From QNYZ01 sp964577615 (lineage in GTDB: Bacteria; Desulfobacterota; Desulfobacteria; Desulfobacterales; QNYZ01), in contig CAZNZW010000046.1 of assembly GCA_964577615.1 (NCBI GenBank), forward strand, positions 1-25,694: DNA of 25,694 bases. Direction: 5' to 3'. The notes beneath the pieces were generated by a model. It had not been told where the DNA came from, ran no database searches, and was given only the letters and a program-made list of their open reading frames with translations. The stretch's first letter is position 1; each line of letters begins with the position of its first letter. Both the position numbers and the translations under genes were made by a program. Of this stretch, positions 7,728 through 15,374 are shown piece by piece.

Positions 7728-9713
7728 ATGATCATGAAACGGGAGCCGTGTAAAAAAATGACAGATATAAGAAAAGGCACGAAGCGTACCCACGGCGTTT
7801 TTGGAAACAGCCGGGCTGGACTGGTTCTGGTGCTGGCTCTGATATGGACCGGCCTGGGCACGGCCTTTGCCGGCCCTGCAGAGCGCATACGCGATTACCA
7901 CAGCCAGATTGAGGTTTTCCGGGACGGCCACCTGATTGTTACGGAAACAATTACCGTTGTCAGCGCCGGGAAAAAAATCAAGCGGGGCATCTATCGGGAT
8001 TTTCCCACGATATACAAGGCCCACTCCGGAAAAACGCTCAGGGTGGATTTTAAAATTATGAGCGTTTTAAAGGACAACCGTCCCGAATCCTATCACACGA
8101 AATCAATCTCCAACGGCGTTCGGGTCTATATCGGCCGTAAAAATGTTTTCCTTAAACCGGGAACATATACATACACGCTGACCTATCGGACGGACCGGCA
8201 GCTGGGGTTTTTCAAGGACCATGACGAGCTTTACTGGAACGTGACGGGCAATGGATGGCGGTTTCCCATTGAAAAAGCCGGCGCCACGGTGCTGCTGCCG
8301 CCGGGAACCGATGTGATTGAGGCCACGGCATATACCGGCCGGCAGGGCGCCCGGGGCCGGGCGTTTAAGCAGAGTCTCGATGAAACCGGGAATGTGACAT
8401 TTGAAACGACGGCGCCCCTTGGCACCCGGGAAGGGTTGACCATTGCCGTGTCCTGGCCCAAGGGCGTTGTTACGGCACCCACGCTGAAGGACAGATTGAA
8501 TGTTGCGGTCCGGCACAATGCCAGCGGGATCGCCGCGCTGATCGGCCTGATTGTGCTTTTTGGCTACTACCTGGGGGCCTGGGTAAAAGTTGGACGGGAT
8601 CCCCGCAGAGGACCGATCATTCCTCTGTTTTATCCCCCCGACGGGTTTTCTCCGGCCGCCGTCCGTTATCTGGAAAAAATGAGTTTTGACAACAAATCTT
8701 TTGCCGCCGCCCTTGTGGACATGGCGGTGAAGGGTGCTTTGACCATCACTAAAGACACGGACGGGGCATTTATCCTTGAAAAAAAGGCGGGCAGCGATCC
8801 GGCGATTTTATCCAGGGGGGAAAAGAAAGCGCTGGCAAAGCTGTTTCAATCCCGATCCCGCATCACGCTGAAGAAAGGCAGCCGGGCCGATATCCAGGCG
8901 GCCATATCAGCCCTCAAAAAAACTTTGAAGGTCGACCTGGAAAAAGTCTGCTTCGCCAGGAATACAGCCTACCTGATTCCGGGCGTGGCCATCACAATTA
9001 TTTCGCTGGTGGCCATCATTTTGACGGCCAGAGATGTGTCCGGCGCGATTGGCATGGGACTGTGGCTGAGTATGTGGACGGTTGGCTGCGCTTTTCTGGT
9101 AACCACCGCCATTGGCGCATGGCGCCGGAAAGGGCCGCGGCTGGTCAGGAAGGGGGGAGCGGTTTTTACGAGCTTATTTTCGGTGCCGTTTTTAATCGGC
9201 GAGTTTTTTGGTTTGTGGGTGTTTTCCCGGGCCGTATCATTCCAGGCGGCACTTTTTTTCATCGGAATCGTATTATTAACCCCGGTTTTTTACCATCTGC
9301 TCAAGGCGCCGACCCTCTATGGCCAGAAAATGCTGGATCAAATCGACGGGTTCCGGCAATATCTGTCCGTGGCCGAAACCGCGCGCCTGGAGATTCTCAA
9401 TCCACCGGAAAAAACCCCGGCACTGTTTGAAAAATGGCTGCCCTATGCCATGGCTCTTGATGTCGAAAATGAATGGGGAAAACAGTTCGCCGATGTCCTC
9501 AGACAGGCCAATGACGGGGCCGGATACCGGGCCGGTTGGTACATGTCGGACAGGCCCGGTTTTATCGACACGCGCCACCTGGCCGGCGACATCGGCGGAA
9601 GCCTGACCGGTGCCATATCTTCAGCCGCTGCGGCACCAGGATCCTCTTCCGGATTCGGCGGCGGCGGGTCCTCTGGCGGGGGCGGTGGTGGCGGAGGCGG
9701 CGGTGGATGGTAA
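7728..9713 (+). CDS. DUF2207 membrane protein with glycine-rich tail
   Basis: The predicted product is exported and membrane-bound, about 661 residues. A signal peptide (hydrophobic core LVLVLALIWTGLG, cleavage after TAFA) leads into a beta-rich extracytoplasmic domain of about 200 residues. A transmembrane helix and the DUF2207 hallmark GRDPRRGPIIPLFYPP follow near residue 289. Two or more hydrophobic helices (about 415-520) and a soluble segment come next, and the tail ends in a run of glycines finishing GGGW. Several in-frame starts exist (7611, 7728, 7734, 7758). I use 7728 since 7611 overlaps lemA and would hide the signal peptide. Function is unknown; it is paired with lemA. Confidence 0.85.
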   Translation: MIMKREPCKKMTDIRKGTKRTHGVFGNSRAGLVLVLALIWTGLGTAFAGPAERIRDYHSQIEVFRDGHLIVTETITVVSAGKKIKRGIYRDFPTIYKAHSGKTLRVDFKIMSVLKDNRPESYHTKSISNGVRVYIGRKNVFLKPGTYTYTLTYRTDRQLGFFKDHDELYWNVTGNGWRFPIEKAGATVLLPPGTDVIEATAYTGRQGARGRAFKQSLDETGNVTFETTAPLGTREGLTIAVSWPKGVVTAPTLKDRLNVAVRHNASGIAALIGLIVLFGYYLGAWVKVGRDPRRGPIIPLFYPPDGFSPAAVRYLEKMSFDNKSFAAALVDMAVKGALTITKDTDGAFILEKKAGSDPAILSRGEKKALAKLFQSRSRITLKKGSRADIQAAISALKKTLKVDLEKVCFARNTAYLIPGVAITIISLVAIILTARDVSGAIGMGLWLSMWTVGCAFLVTTAIGAWRRKGPRLVRKGGAVFTSLFSVPFLIGEFFGLWVFSRAVSFQAALFFIGIVLLTPVFYHLLKAPTLYGQKMLDQIDGFRQYLSVAETARLEILNPPEKTPALFEKWLPYAMALDVENEWGKQFADVLRQANDGAGYRAGWYMSDRPGFIDTRHLAGDIGGSLTGAISSAAAAPGSSSGFGGGGSSGGGGGGGGGGGW

Positions 9714-9738
9714 TTATTCCGGTTGTCGAAACGAGGGG

Positions 9739-10059
9739 TCAGCGGCAGAGATCCCGGAGCCCTTCGAGTTCTTTCCTGATGGTATCAATCAGGTCCAGCG
9801 CATCATCCAGAGTGACCGGCGCAGAAATCGGCGTGGGTCGGGGAGGCGCTACTTTGGCTGGTACTTGGTTGGCGGGGACGGTGGGTGCCGTGGGGCGTTT
9901 TTCCGGCGAGTGCGAAAGGGGAAGCCCCGGCTGGCGGTATTTCTGATAAGGTTTGCAGCTGCTCCGCCAGCGGCATTTGTGGCAAACGGTTATATGTTTC
10001 TTGGGTTGCCCTTTTTTGCGGATGCAGACAAGATATATCTCTTGTTTGGATGGTGACAT
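9739..10059 (-). CDS. Small Cys-containing hypothetical protein (106 aa)
   Basis: This family is not recognised. The N-terminal third has four cysteines (C12, C26, C29, C35; the VCHKCRWRSSC segment) that could form a zinc or Fe-S site. A Pro/Ala-rich linker follows (about 45-80), then an acidic helix ending LDLIDTIRKELEGL. It ends 25 nt from the convergent DUF2207 gene, and its start faces the divergent YbaK-type gene. No strong ribosome site is visible before the ATG, so support comes from the composition, the ordered Cys spacing and how neatly it fills the gap. A DNA- or protein-binding adaptor is possible. Confidence 0.6.
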   Translation of the reverse strand: MSPSKQEIYLVCIRKKGQPKKHITVCHKCRWRSSCKPYQKYRQPGLPLSHSPEKRPTAPTVPANQVPAKVAPPRPTPISAPVTLDDALDLIDTIRKELEGLRDLCR

Positions 10060-10144
10060 GATGTAAATTAATTAATAAATACTGATCAGTGTGGCAAGAA
10101 AAAAATAAACGGAAAAACCGGGATGCTAAAATCGGATTTTTCAA

Positions 10145-10150
10145 AAGGAG
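10145..10150 (+). promoter_or_regulatory. Ribosome binding site deciding the YbaK-type start
   Basis: AAGGAG lies 7 nt before the ATG at 10158. This strong site excludes the longer in-frame start at 10089. Confidence 0.75.
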
Positions 10151-10157
10151 AAAATGC

Positions 10158-10610
10158 ATGACCCTGGAAGAAAAAATTATCGGCATGCTGGCCGATAACA
10201 AGATTAGCTACGGCGTTTTTACCCATGAACCGGTGTATACCAATCCCGTCATGGCCGAGGTCCTCGGTGTTACCGAAGGGGAGACGGTTAAATCTCTGGT
10301 ACTGACCACCAGGGAAAAAGAAATGATCATTCTGGTCCTTCCCGGAGATAAACGGGTGAACTGGAAACAGGCGGCTGCCGGTGTCGGTACCCGGAAGGTT
10401 TCGTTTGCCCGGCCGGAAGCCGTGGCGGCTGCTGTGGGATGTGAAGTCGGATGCGTCCCTCCCTTTGGCCATCTGACGCCCCTGCCTGTCTTTATGGATA
10501 AGGAGATGGCCAGTAAGGATTTTGTCTATTTCAATCCCGGGGTCCACGATAAATCATTTAAAATCAAGGCCGCGGATTTAAAAAATCTGTGCCGAGCCAC
10601 CATGATCTGA
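10158..10610 (+). CDS. YbaK/EbsC-type aminoacyl-tRNA deacylase
   Basis: This is a single-domain trans-editing enzyme of the YbaK/ProX superfamily, which hydrolyses mischarged aminoacyl-tRNA in the cytosol. The 150-residue product shows the family pattern: an N-terminal helix and the FTHEPVYT strand, the KSLVLTT motif, the ILVLPGDKRVNW segment with its conserved lysine, and a GCEVGCVPPFGH loop lining the substrate pocket. ATG 10158 is chosen because AAGGAG sits 7 nt upstream; the longer frame from 10089 adds only a basic, uncharacteristic extension. The amino acid edited (Cys, Ala or Ser on tRNA-Pro or others) cannot be told here. Confidence 0.88.
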   Translation: MTLEEKIIGMLADNKISYGVFTHEPVYTNPVMAEVLGVTEGETVKSLVLTTREKEMIILVLPGDKRVNWKQAAAGVGTRKVSFARPEAVAAAVGCEVGCVPPFGHLTPLPVFMDKEMASKDFVYFNPGVHDKSFKIKAADLKNLCRATMI

Positions 10611-10623
10611 CCGGTGACGGTCA
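10608..10623 (+). other. Stem-loop overlapping the YbaK-type stop codon
   Basis: TGACCG (10608-10613) and CGGTCA (10618-10623) form a 6-bp perfect stem with loop GTGA, starting at the stop codon. No T run follows, so it could be a transcript-stabilising hairpin or a weak terminator. Confidence 0.3.
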
Positions 10624-10678
10624 TTGTGGCCGGGTCCGGACATCAAATGCCGGGTCGCTCCGCAACAATCTGAGGCCC

Positions 10679-10708
10679 TTGACACAAAAGGAAACAGCCG
10701 CTTATTCT
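10679..10708 (+). promoter_or_regulatory. Candidate sigma-70 promoter for the CsgG-like gene
   Basis: A perfect -35 box TTGACA (10679-10684) is followed after 18 nt by TATTCT (10703-10708), four of six matches to the -10 consensus. The start codon is at 10781, leaving a short leader. Confidence 0.35.
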
Positions 10709-10780
10709 GGAAGTAAAGAAGGCGGCCCCGTTTTTTAAAACCCAAGCTTAAATCGTATCTGTACTTTTGGAGGAAATATT

Positions 10781-11659
10781 ATGAAAAAAATATCACGAAT
10801 CGGTCTTCTCGTTTTTATGGCCTGTCTGGTTTTACCGCAGATTTCCTGGGCCAAGCCGCGCGTCGCGGTAATGAATTTTGAAAATAAAACCCAATACGGG
10901 GGCTGGCGGCTGGGATATGGCGCGGCGGATATTCTGACGACCGAGATGGTTAAAACCGGTAAATTTAAAATGATGGAGCGGGAAAACCTGCAAACGGTTT
11001 TAAGTGAACAAAACCTCGGGCGCGCCGGCCGTATTGATCCGGCCACAGCTGCGAGAATCGGCAGGATCATTGGCGTGGAATACATCATTACCGGTGCCGT
11101 TACCGAATACGGCCAGAGCAGTGTCGGCGGTGGCGGCGGCGGCGTACATATCGGTAAGAAGGGCTATCACGCCACTGTGGATATCCGTATTGTCGATGCC
11201 GAGACCGGTGAGATTGTTTTTGCCGATTCGGCCAGCCACAGTAAATCCACCGTCAACGTGAGGGTATTCGGTTTTGGCGGCGGTGAGCGTTTTAACGAAA
11301 AGCGGGCCACGGAAGTCATGCGGGTGGCCGTTCAGAAACTGGCTGCCAAAATTGCGGAGACCCATCTGAAATCAGGTGTGGCAAGAGCCAACCCGGCCAT
11401 GGCCGCCCAGGTCCTGGTGGCGGATGTGGACGGAAAAATCATCACCCTGAATAAGGGACAGAGCGCCGGATATAGTGTCGGTCAAAAAATCGGTATCTAT
11501 CGATTGGGTAAGGTCATTAAAGATCCTGCCTCCGGAAAGGTTTTAAAAAAGAAATATAAGAAAGTCGGCGTGATCCGGATAACGGCTGTGGAGGACGGGT
11601 ATGCCGAAGGCCGCATCATCAGCGGTGCGGGATTCAAAGTGGGGGATATGGTAAGATAA
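10781..11659 (+). CDS. Exported CsgG/TolB-like protein with FlgT-type C-terminal domain
   Basis: The predicted periplasmic or outer-membrane-associated product is 292 residues. A signal peptide (MKKISRIGLLVFMACLVLPQ, cleavage after SWA) is followed by a CsgG/TolB-N-like domain: PRVAVMNFENKTQYGGW, ADILTTEMVKTGKFKMMERENL, and IIGVEYIITGAVTEYG. The C-terminal part (about 205-292) carries KGQSAGYSVGQKIGIYRLGK and ends FKVGDMVR, resembling the SH3-like C-terminal domain of FlgT. No lipobox cysteine is present at the signal peptide end, unlike true CsgG, so a curli-type pore is unlikely. A GGAGG site sits 7 nt before ATG. It is immediately followed by the DUF4186 gene. Confidence 0.85.
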   Translation: MKKISRIGLLVFMACLVLPQISWAKPRVAVMNFENKTQYGGWRLGYGAADILTTEMVKTGKFKMMERENLQTVLSEQNLGRAGRIDPATAARIGRIIGVEYIITGAVTEYGQSSVGGGGGGVHIGKKGYHATVDIRIVDAETGEIVFADSASHSKSTVNVRVFGFGGGERFNEKRATEVMRVAVQKLAAKIAETHLKSGVARANPAMAAQVLVADVDGKIITLNKGQSAGYSVGQKIGIYRLGKVIKDPASGKVLKKKYKKVGVIRITAVEDGYAEGRIISGAGFKVGDMVR

Positions 11660-12052
11660 ATGTTTACCCAACCCTTGTTGACGACGGGTGGAATGAACAG
11701 AAATATACTCCAGGCGCTCGATGCGCTGAAAAAATCGAAATTCCGGTCGCGGTTTCGCATCAGACAGACCGATCGGGAATATATCGCCCAAAAGGGCCTT
11801 GATACCATTCGTGATCATGCCCGGCAATTTATCGATACCCGGGTGGCTCCGGCATTTCCGAAAAATGATGGCAGACAGACGCCCATGAAGGGGCATCCGG
11901 TATTCATTGCGCAACATGCGACGGCTACCTGTTGCCGGAAATGCATGCAGAAATGGCATGGGATCAGGAAGGGAAGGGCGCTGAATGAAGATGAAGTGAG
12001 CTTTATTGTGGCGTTGATTATGGGATGGATTGATCGGCAGTGGCATTCATAA
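11660..12052 (+). CDS. DUF4186 domain protein
   Basis: This 130-residue cytosolic protein belongs to the DUF4186 family, whose function is unknown. The conserved block is obvious: SKFRSRFRIRQTDREYI, KGLDTIRDHARQFI, RQTPMKGHPVFIAQHATATCC, then RKCMQKWHGI and a C-terminal helix FIVALIMGWIDRQW. The CC..C cluster (residues about 91-95) and nearby histidines could hold a metal; that is inference. The ATG at 11660 directly abuts the CsgG-like stop codon, indicating translational coupling; an internal ATG at 11693 is an alternative since the family core starts shortly after. The next gene begins 18 bp later, so all three may be one transcript. Confidence 0.85.
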   Translation: MFTQPLLTTGGMNRNILQALDALKKSKFRSRFRIRQTDREYIAQKGLDTIRDHARQFIDTRVAPAFPKNDGRQTPMKGHPVFIAQHATATCCRKCMQKWHGIRKGRALNEDEVSFIVALIMGWIDRQWHS

Positions 12053-12070
12053 CCTGACGGGAACGTTAAA

Positions 12071-13864
12071 ATGACTGAACGACGACTTGCCGCGATACTG
12101 TATGCCGATGTGGTTGGATTTTCCCGATTGATGGAAGCCGATGAAGAAACGACCCGGGAACGCCTGCTGGAATACCGTCAGATATTTGCCGAACTGACCG
12201 AAGCACATGGTGGGCGGGTAGTGGATATGACCGGCGATTCCATTCTGGCCGAATTTTCATGTGTTCAGTATTGTGTGGAATGTGCGGTGACTTTCCAGAT
12301 CAAGCTGGGTGAAAAAAATGCCGATATCGATTCCAAAAAACGGATGAATTTCCGGGTGGGGATCACTCTGGGTGATATCATCGGCAACGGGATCAATATT
12401 TACGGCGATATCGTCAATGTGGCCGCGCGGATTCAGGAGCTGTCGGCGCCGGGGGGGATCTGTGTATCTCACCATGTTCGTGACCTCGTGGAAGATAAAG
12501 TGTCGGTGGGGTTTAAGTTCAAGCGGGAACAGAAAGTTAAGAATAAAAACCAGCCGGTCCGGATCTACAGCATTTTACTGGACGCCTCGGACACTGTTTC
12601 CCAGGATGAGGTCAAGGTCTCTCCGGCCCTGTCATTATCCTTAAAACCGACGCTGGCGATTCAGCCCTTTGATTATATTGGTGACAATAAAGAACATCGT
12701 TATTTAACAGACGGGCTGGCCGAAGATATTATTACGGATATTTCCCGGTTCCGGACCATTGCGGTCATCGCCAAAACAACGTCGTTTGCCTATAAAGAAA
12801 TGGCCGCCAGCCCCAAAAGGTATTTTAACGAACTGGGGGCCCAATATCTCCTGGAGGGAAGCCTGCGGTCAGTGGGCGAGCAAATGGCCATTACCGTGCA
12901 ACTGGTGGAATGCGAAAGTGAAAGCCAGATCTGGGCGGATCGATATACCTTGACCACTGACGAGGCCTATACGATTGGAAGCGGTGTTGTCAGCCGCATT
13001 GTAAGCATGCTGGAAACCCACCTGGTTCAGGATCGGCTGGTAACCACACACAATGCTCCGGCCAAGGTGTACAAGGCATACGATTTCTGGCTGAGAGGCA
13101 ATAAACTGCTCGAGTCCTGGGAACGGAAATCCGATGAGGAAGCCATTGACCTTTTTAAACAGGCGATCAAGCTCTATCCGGAGTTTCCGCGTCCCTACGC
13201 CGGGCTGGCATCGGTGTACAGCTCAAGGACCATCCTGGGGCCGGGGAATCCGAACGATGTTAAAGACCGCCAGGAGGCTTTCCGGTATGCGCGAAAGGGG
13301 CTGGAGCTCGACCCGGCGGATACGCGTAATCATTTAAATATCGCCTGGATCTATATGCTGGCCAGGGATTTTGGAAATGCCCGAAAGCATTTCGACGTGG
13401 CTGGAGATCTGAACCCGATTGATACGGATGTGCTTATATCCAGAGCGCAGGGAGAAGCCTTTCTTGGGCGGCCGGAAGTCGGGCTGAATCTGGCGAAAAC
13501 GGCCATCCGGCTGAATCCGACCCATCCGGATTATTACCTTGGATATTTTGCCATGGTTCAGTTTATGGCCAGGCAATACGAACAATGTATCGCGACAGTT
13601 GGCCAGTTGAAGGGGATTCCACCGGAAACCCGTGCATTTTTAGTCGCTGCCTATGCTCTGTCCGGTCAGATCGATGCCGCCCACAATGCGGCGAAAGCGT
13701 TTATGAACAAAATTCGTTCCCTTTGGATCGGGCCTCCAGAAGCTGACAAAGCTGATTTTCTCCTCTGGGTGTTCCAGGTAGCGCCGATAAAGCAGAAAGA
13801 TGATGAGGAACGCCTCTTCAACGGTTTGGCAAAAGCCGGATTTCCCCGGTTGTCAGATATTTAG
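12071..13864 (+). CDS. Class III nucleotide cyclase-like, TolB-like and TPR protein
   Basis: This is a 597-residue signalling protein. The class III cyclase homology domain covers about 1-170, with metal aspartates Asp13 (LYADVVGFS) and Asp56 (TGDSILAEF) and catalytic Asn116/Arg120 (VNVAAR). The TolB-N-like domain (about 192-300) starts KPTLAIQPF and includes the LEGSLR motif. TPR repeats fill about 325-560. Both adenine-selecting positions are unusual: the lysine before TGD is Asp52, and the aspartate before YGD is Asn109. It may therefore make another nucleotide, or none. No transmembrane helix is seen. It follows the DUF4186 gene by 18 bp and marks the left edge of the AT-rich island. Confidence 0.85.
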   Translation: MTERRLAAILYADVVGFSRLMEADEETTRERLLEYRQIFAELTEAHGGRVVDMTGDSILAEFSCVQYCVECAVTFQIKLGEKNADIDSKKRMNFRVGITLGDIIGNGINIYGDIVNVAARIQELSAPGGICVSHHVRDLVEDKVSVGFKFKREQKVKNKNQPVRIYSILLDASDTVSQDEVKVSPALSLSLKPTLAIQPFDYIGDNKEHRYLTDGLAEDIITDISRFRTIAVIAKTTSFAYKEMAASPKRYFNELGAQYLLEGSLRSVGEQMAITVQLVECESESQIWADRYTLTTDEAYTIGSGVVSRIVSMLETHLVQDRLVTTHNAPAKVYKAYDFWLRGNKLLESWERKSDEEAIDLFKQAIKLYPEFPRPYAGLASVYSSRTILGPGNPNDVKDRQEAFRYARKGLELDPADTRNHLNIAWIYMLARDFGNARKHFDVAGDLNPIDTDVLISRAQGEAFLGRPEVGLNLAKTAIRLNPTHPDYYLGYFAMVQFMARQYEQCIATVGQLKGIPPETRAFLVAAYALSGQIDAAHNAAKAFMNKIRSLWIGPPEADKADFLLWVFQVAPIKQKDDEERLFNGLAKAGFPRLSDI

Positions 13865-13930
13865 CCATTTCCGGCCGATGGAACACTTTGACAAAATTGT
13901 AACAAAATGAGGCGGCATGAAAGTGACAGA

Positions 13931-15202
13931 TTAAATGTCTGGATCATTCGGATAAATGCGCTTAAACAAAACGTATTCAGCGCCTTGTTCGCCAATACAA
14001 ACCTTGATGCCCGCATCTTCACATACCTGAACCGTTTTTTTTAATCGTCGTGGCGTATCCGGACTCGATTCTTTTTTTGTTAGTGTATATTCTGAGCCTG
14101 GCGTCACCCTGAACGGATACAGATTGATGACATTCAGGTATTTTTTATGATCCAGGATGAATTGAACGGTCCTTTGAAAATCATCTTCGGTCTCATCGGG
14201 AGCCCCAACGAACAATGATGGTGCCGGCAATATATTGTGATCAAAAAGTTCCCGGATAAAACGGGACATCTGCTTTGAGTCTATCCCTTTGTTAATTTTA
14301 TTCAGGACCCGGCTGCTTCCGGATTCCAGCCCGAAGTATACGCATTTACATCCGGATTTCCGGCAGATTTCTATCTCTTTTCCGGATAGATCAGCCCGGG
14401 CCATTCCCATCCAGGGTTTTTTAAATTCCGTGAAACCGGTGCAGAACTCAATCAGGTTTTTGCCGTTGATTGAATTGTCTCTGCATACCAGCATTGCGGG
14501 GGCATATCGATCGATCAGTTCCGCCATCTCGTCAACAACTTTTGCAGCGGATCTTTCCAGATACTGGGAATTCCACCCTTTTGCCAGGGAACAGAACCGG
14601 CATTTTCCCCAGATGCAACCGTGTTTCAACCTGAAGGGAAGAACATTGAAAATATATTTCCCGCGCTTTTTATAAACAGGTGTCGGCAGCGTGTCGTATC
14701 TGATCGGTTCCGCGGAACGATCCGTTGTGAAAAGATCATTCAGGTTGCAAATTTTAATATTATGTGCAAATAATTTTGACTCATCCGTCCATGTGCCTAA
14801 AGAATTTCCGAAAAAATAGATTTCACAATGTGCTGATTCAGTCCTGATCTGATTGGCAAGATTCAAAATGCTTTCTGTCGAAACGGTAACAAACCAGGAT
14901 GGGGCGGTTATAAATATTTTTTCATAACCACTCCAAGATATGCGCTTTAACTCTTTTTTGGCGCTATTTAGCAAATGATAAAAAAGAAAGCGAAAATCCA
15001 AACGATCCACCACCACTTTTTGGGTCTCAATTTTATGAAGGGTTTCTTTTAGGATGGTTTTGTTTTTATCATAGATTTGTGCGTTAAGATCAAAAACTTC
15101 CAGATTGAAGTGTTTGCTTAAAATGGCGGTTCCATATCCTAAATATGAACCTGGATGCAATGGCAGATGATGGAGAAACGGTGTGATTAATGCGGCTTTC
15201 AT
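13931..15202 (-). CDS. B12-binding-type radical SAM protein with Cx4Cx2C motif
   Basis: This 423-residue protein begins like the cobalamin-dependent radical SAM class (KAALITPFLHHLPLHPGSYLGYGTA, a Rossmann-like N-domain), but no DxHxxG cobalamin motif is visible. The [4Fe-4S] site is C196, C201, C204 in HGCIWGKCRFC, so the spacing is Cx4Cx2C rather than Cx3Cx2C. YFGLESGS and PSLFVGAPDETEDDF are typical of this superfamily's TIM barrel. It is divergent from the C25 protease gene across a 172-bp AT-rich gap and is the leftmost gene of the island. The substrate is unknown; similar proteins modify ribosomal peptides, lipids or tRNA. Confidence 0.82.
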   Translation of the reverse strand: MKAALITPFLHHLPLHPGSYLGYGTAILSKHFNLEVFDLNAQIYDKNKTILKETLHKIETQKVVVDRLDFRFLFYHLLNSAKKELKRISWSGYEKIFITAPSWFVTVSTESILNLANQIRTESAHCEIYFFGNSLGTWTDESKLFAHNIKICNLNDLFTTDRSAEPIRYDTLPTPVYKKRGKYIFNVLPFRLKHGCIWGKCRFCSLAKGWNSQYLERSAAKVVDEMAELIDRYAPAMLVCRDNSINGKNLIEFCTGFTEFKKPWMGMARADLSGKEIEICRKSGCKCVYFGLESGSSRVLNKINKGIDSKQMSRFIRELFDHNILPAPSLFVGAPDETEDDFQRTVQFILDHKKYLNVINLYPFRVTPGSEYTLTKKESSPDTPRRLKKTVQVCEDAGIKVCIGEQGAEYVLFKRIYPNDPDI

Positions 15203-15239
15203 CAGTATTTATTTGGCTATTCCTTTTTAAACCATTCTC

Positions 15240-15255
15240 ATAGCATATGCGCTAT
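15240..15255. repeat. Inverted repeat in the divergent intergenic region
   Basis: ATAGC (15240-15244) and GCTAT (15251-15255) flank ATATGC. The centre also reads as the palindrome GCATATGC. It lies between the divergent radical SAM and C25 genes, so it could be an operator, but no regulator is adjacent and it may be chance in AT-rich DNA. Confidence 0.25.
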
Positions 15256-15291
15256 ATTAAATGGAATGCAAACAGATCGCTTTTTAGGCCA

Positions 15292-15321
15292 TTGAATTTA
15301 CTTTGGCTCGGATAAGATAAT
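15292..15321 (+). promoter_or_regulatory. Candidate promoter for the C25 protease gene
   Basis: TTGAAT (15292-15297) is separated by 18 nt from GATAAT (15316-15321), five of six matches to the -10 consensus. The protease ATG follows at 15375 with GGGGGA 7 nt before it. Confidence 0.4.
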
Positions 15322-15374
15322 TTATACTTTTTATTTAAGGCCGTACGTCAATATCCAACATGGGGGAATGACGC

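Noticed and set aside
9655..9713. GGC/GGT-rich tract as a possible DNA repeat or CRISPR-like array
   Set aside because: It is simply the codons for the glycine-rich tail of the DUF2207 protein; no spacer-repeat structure.
9536..10056. Plus-strand frames at the DUF2207 end and opposite the four-Cys protein
   Set aside because: They are Arg/Gly-rich translations of the glycine tract and the antisense of a better-supported minus-strand gene.
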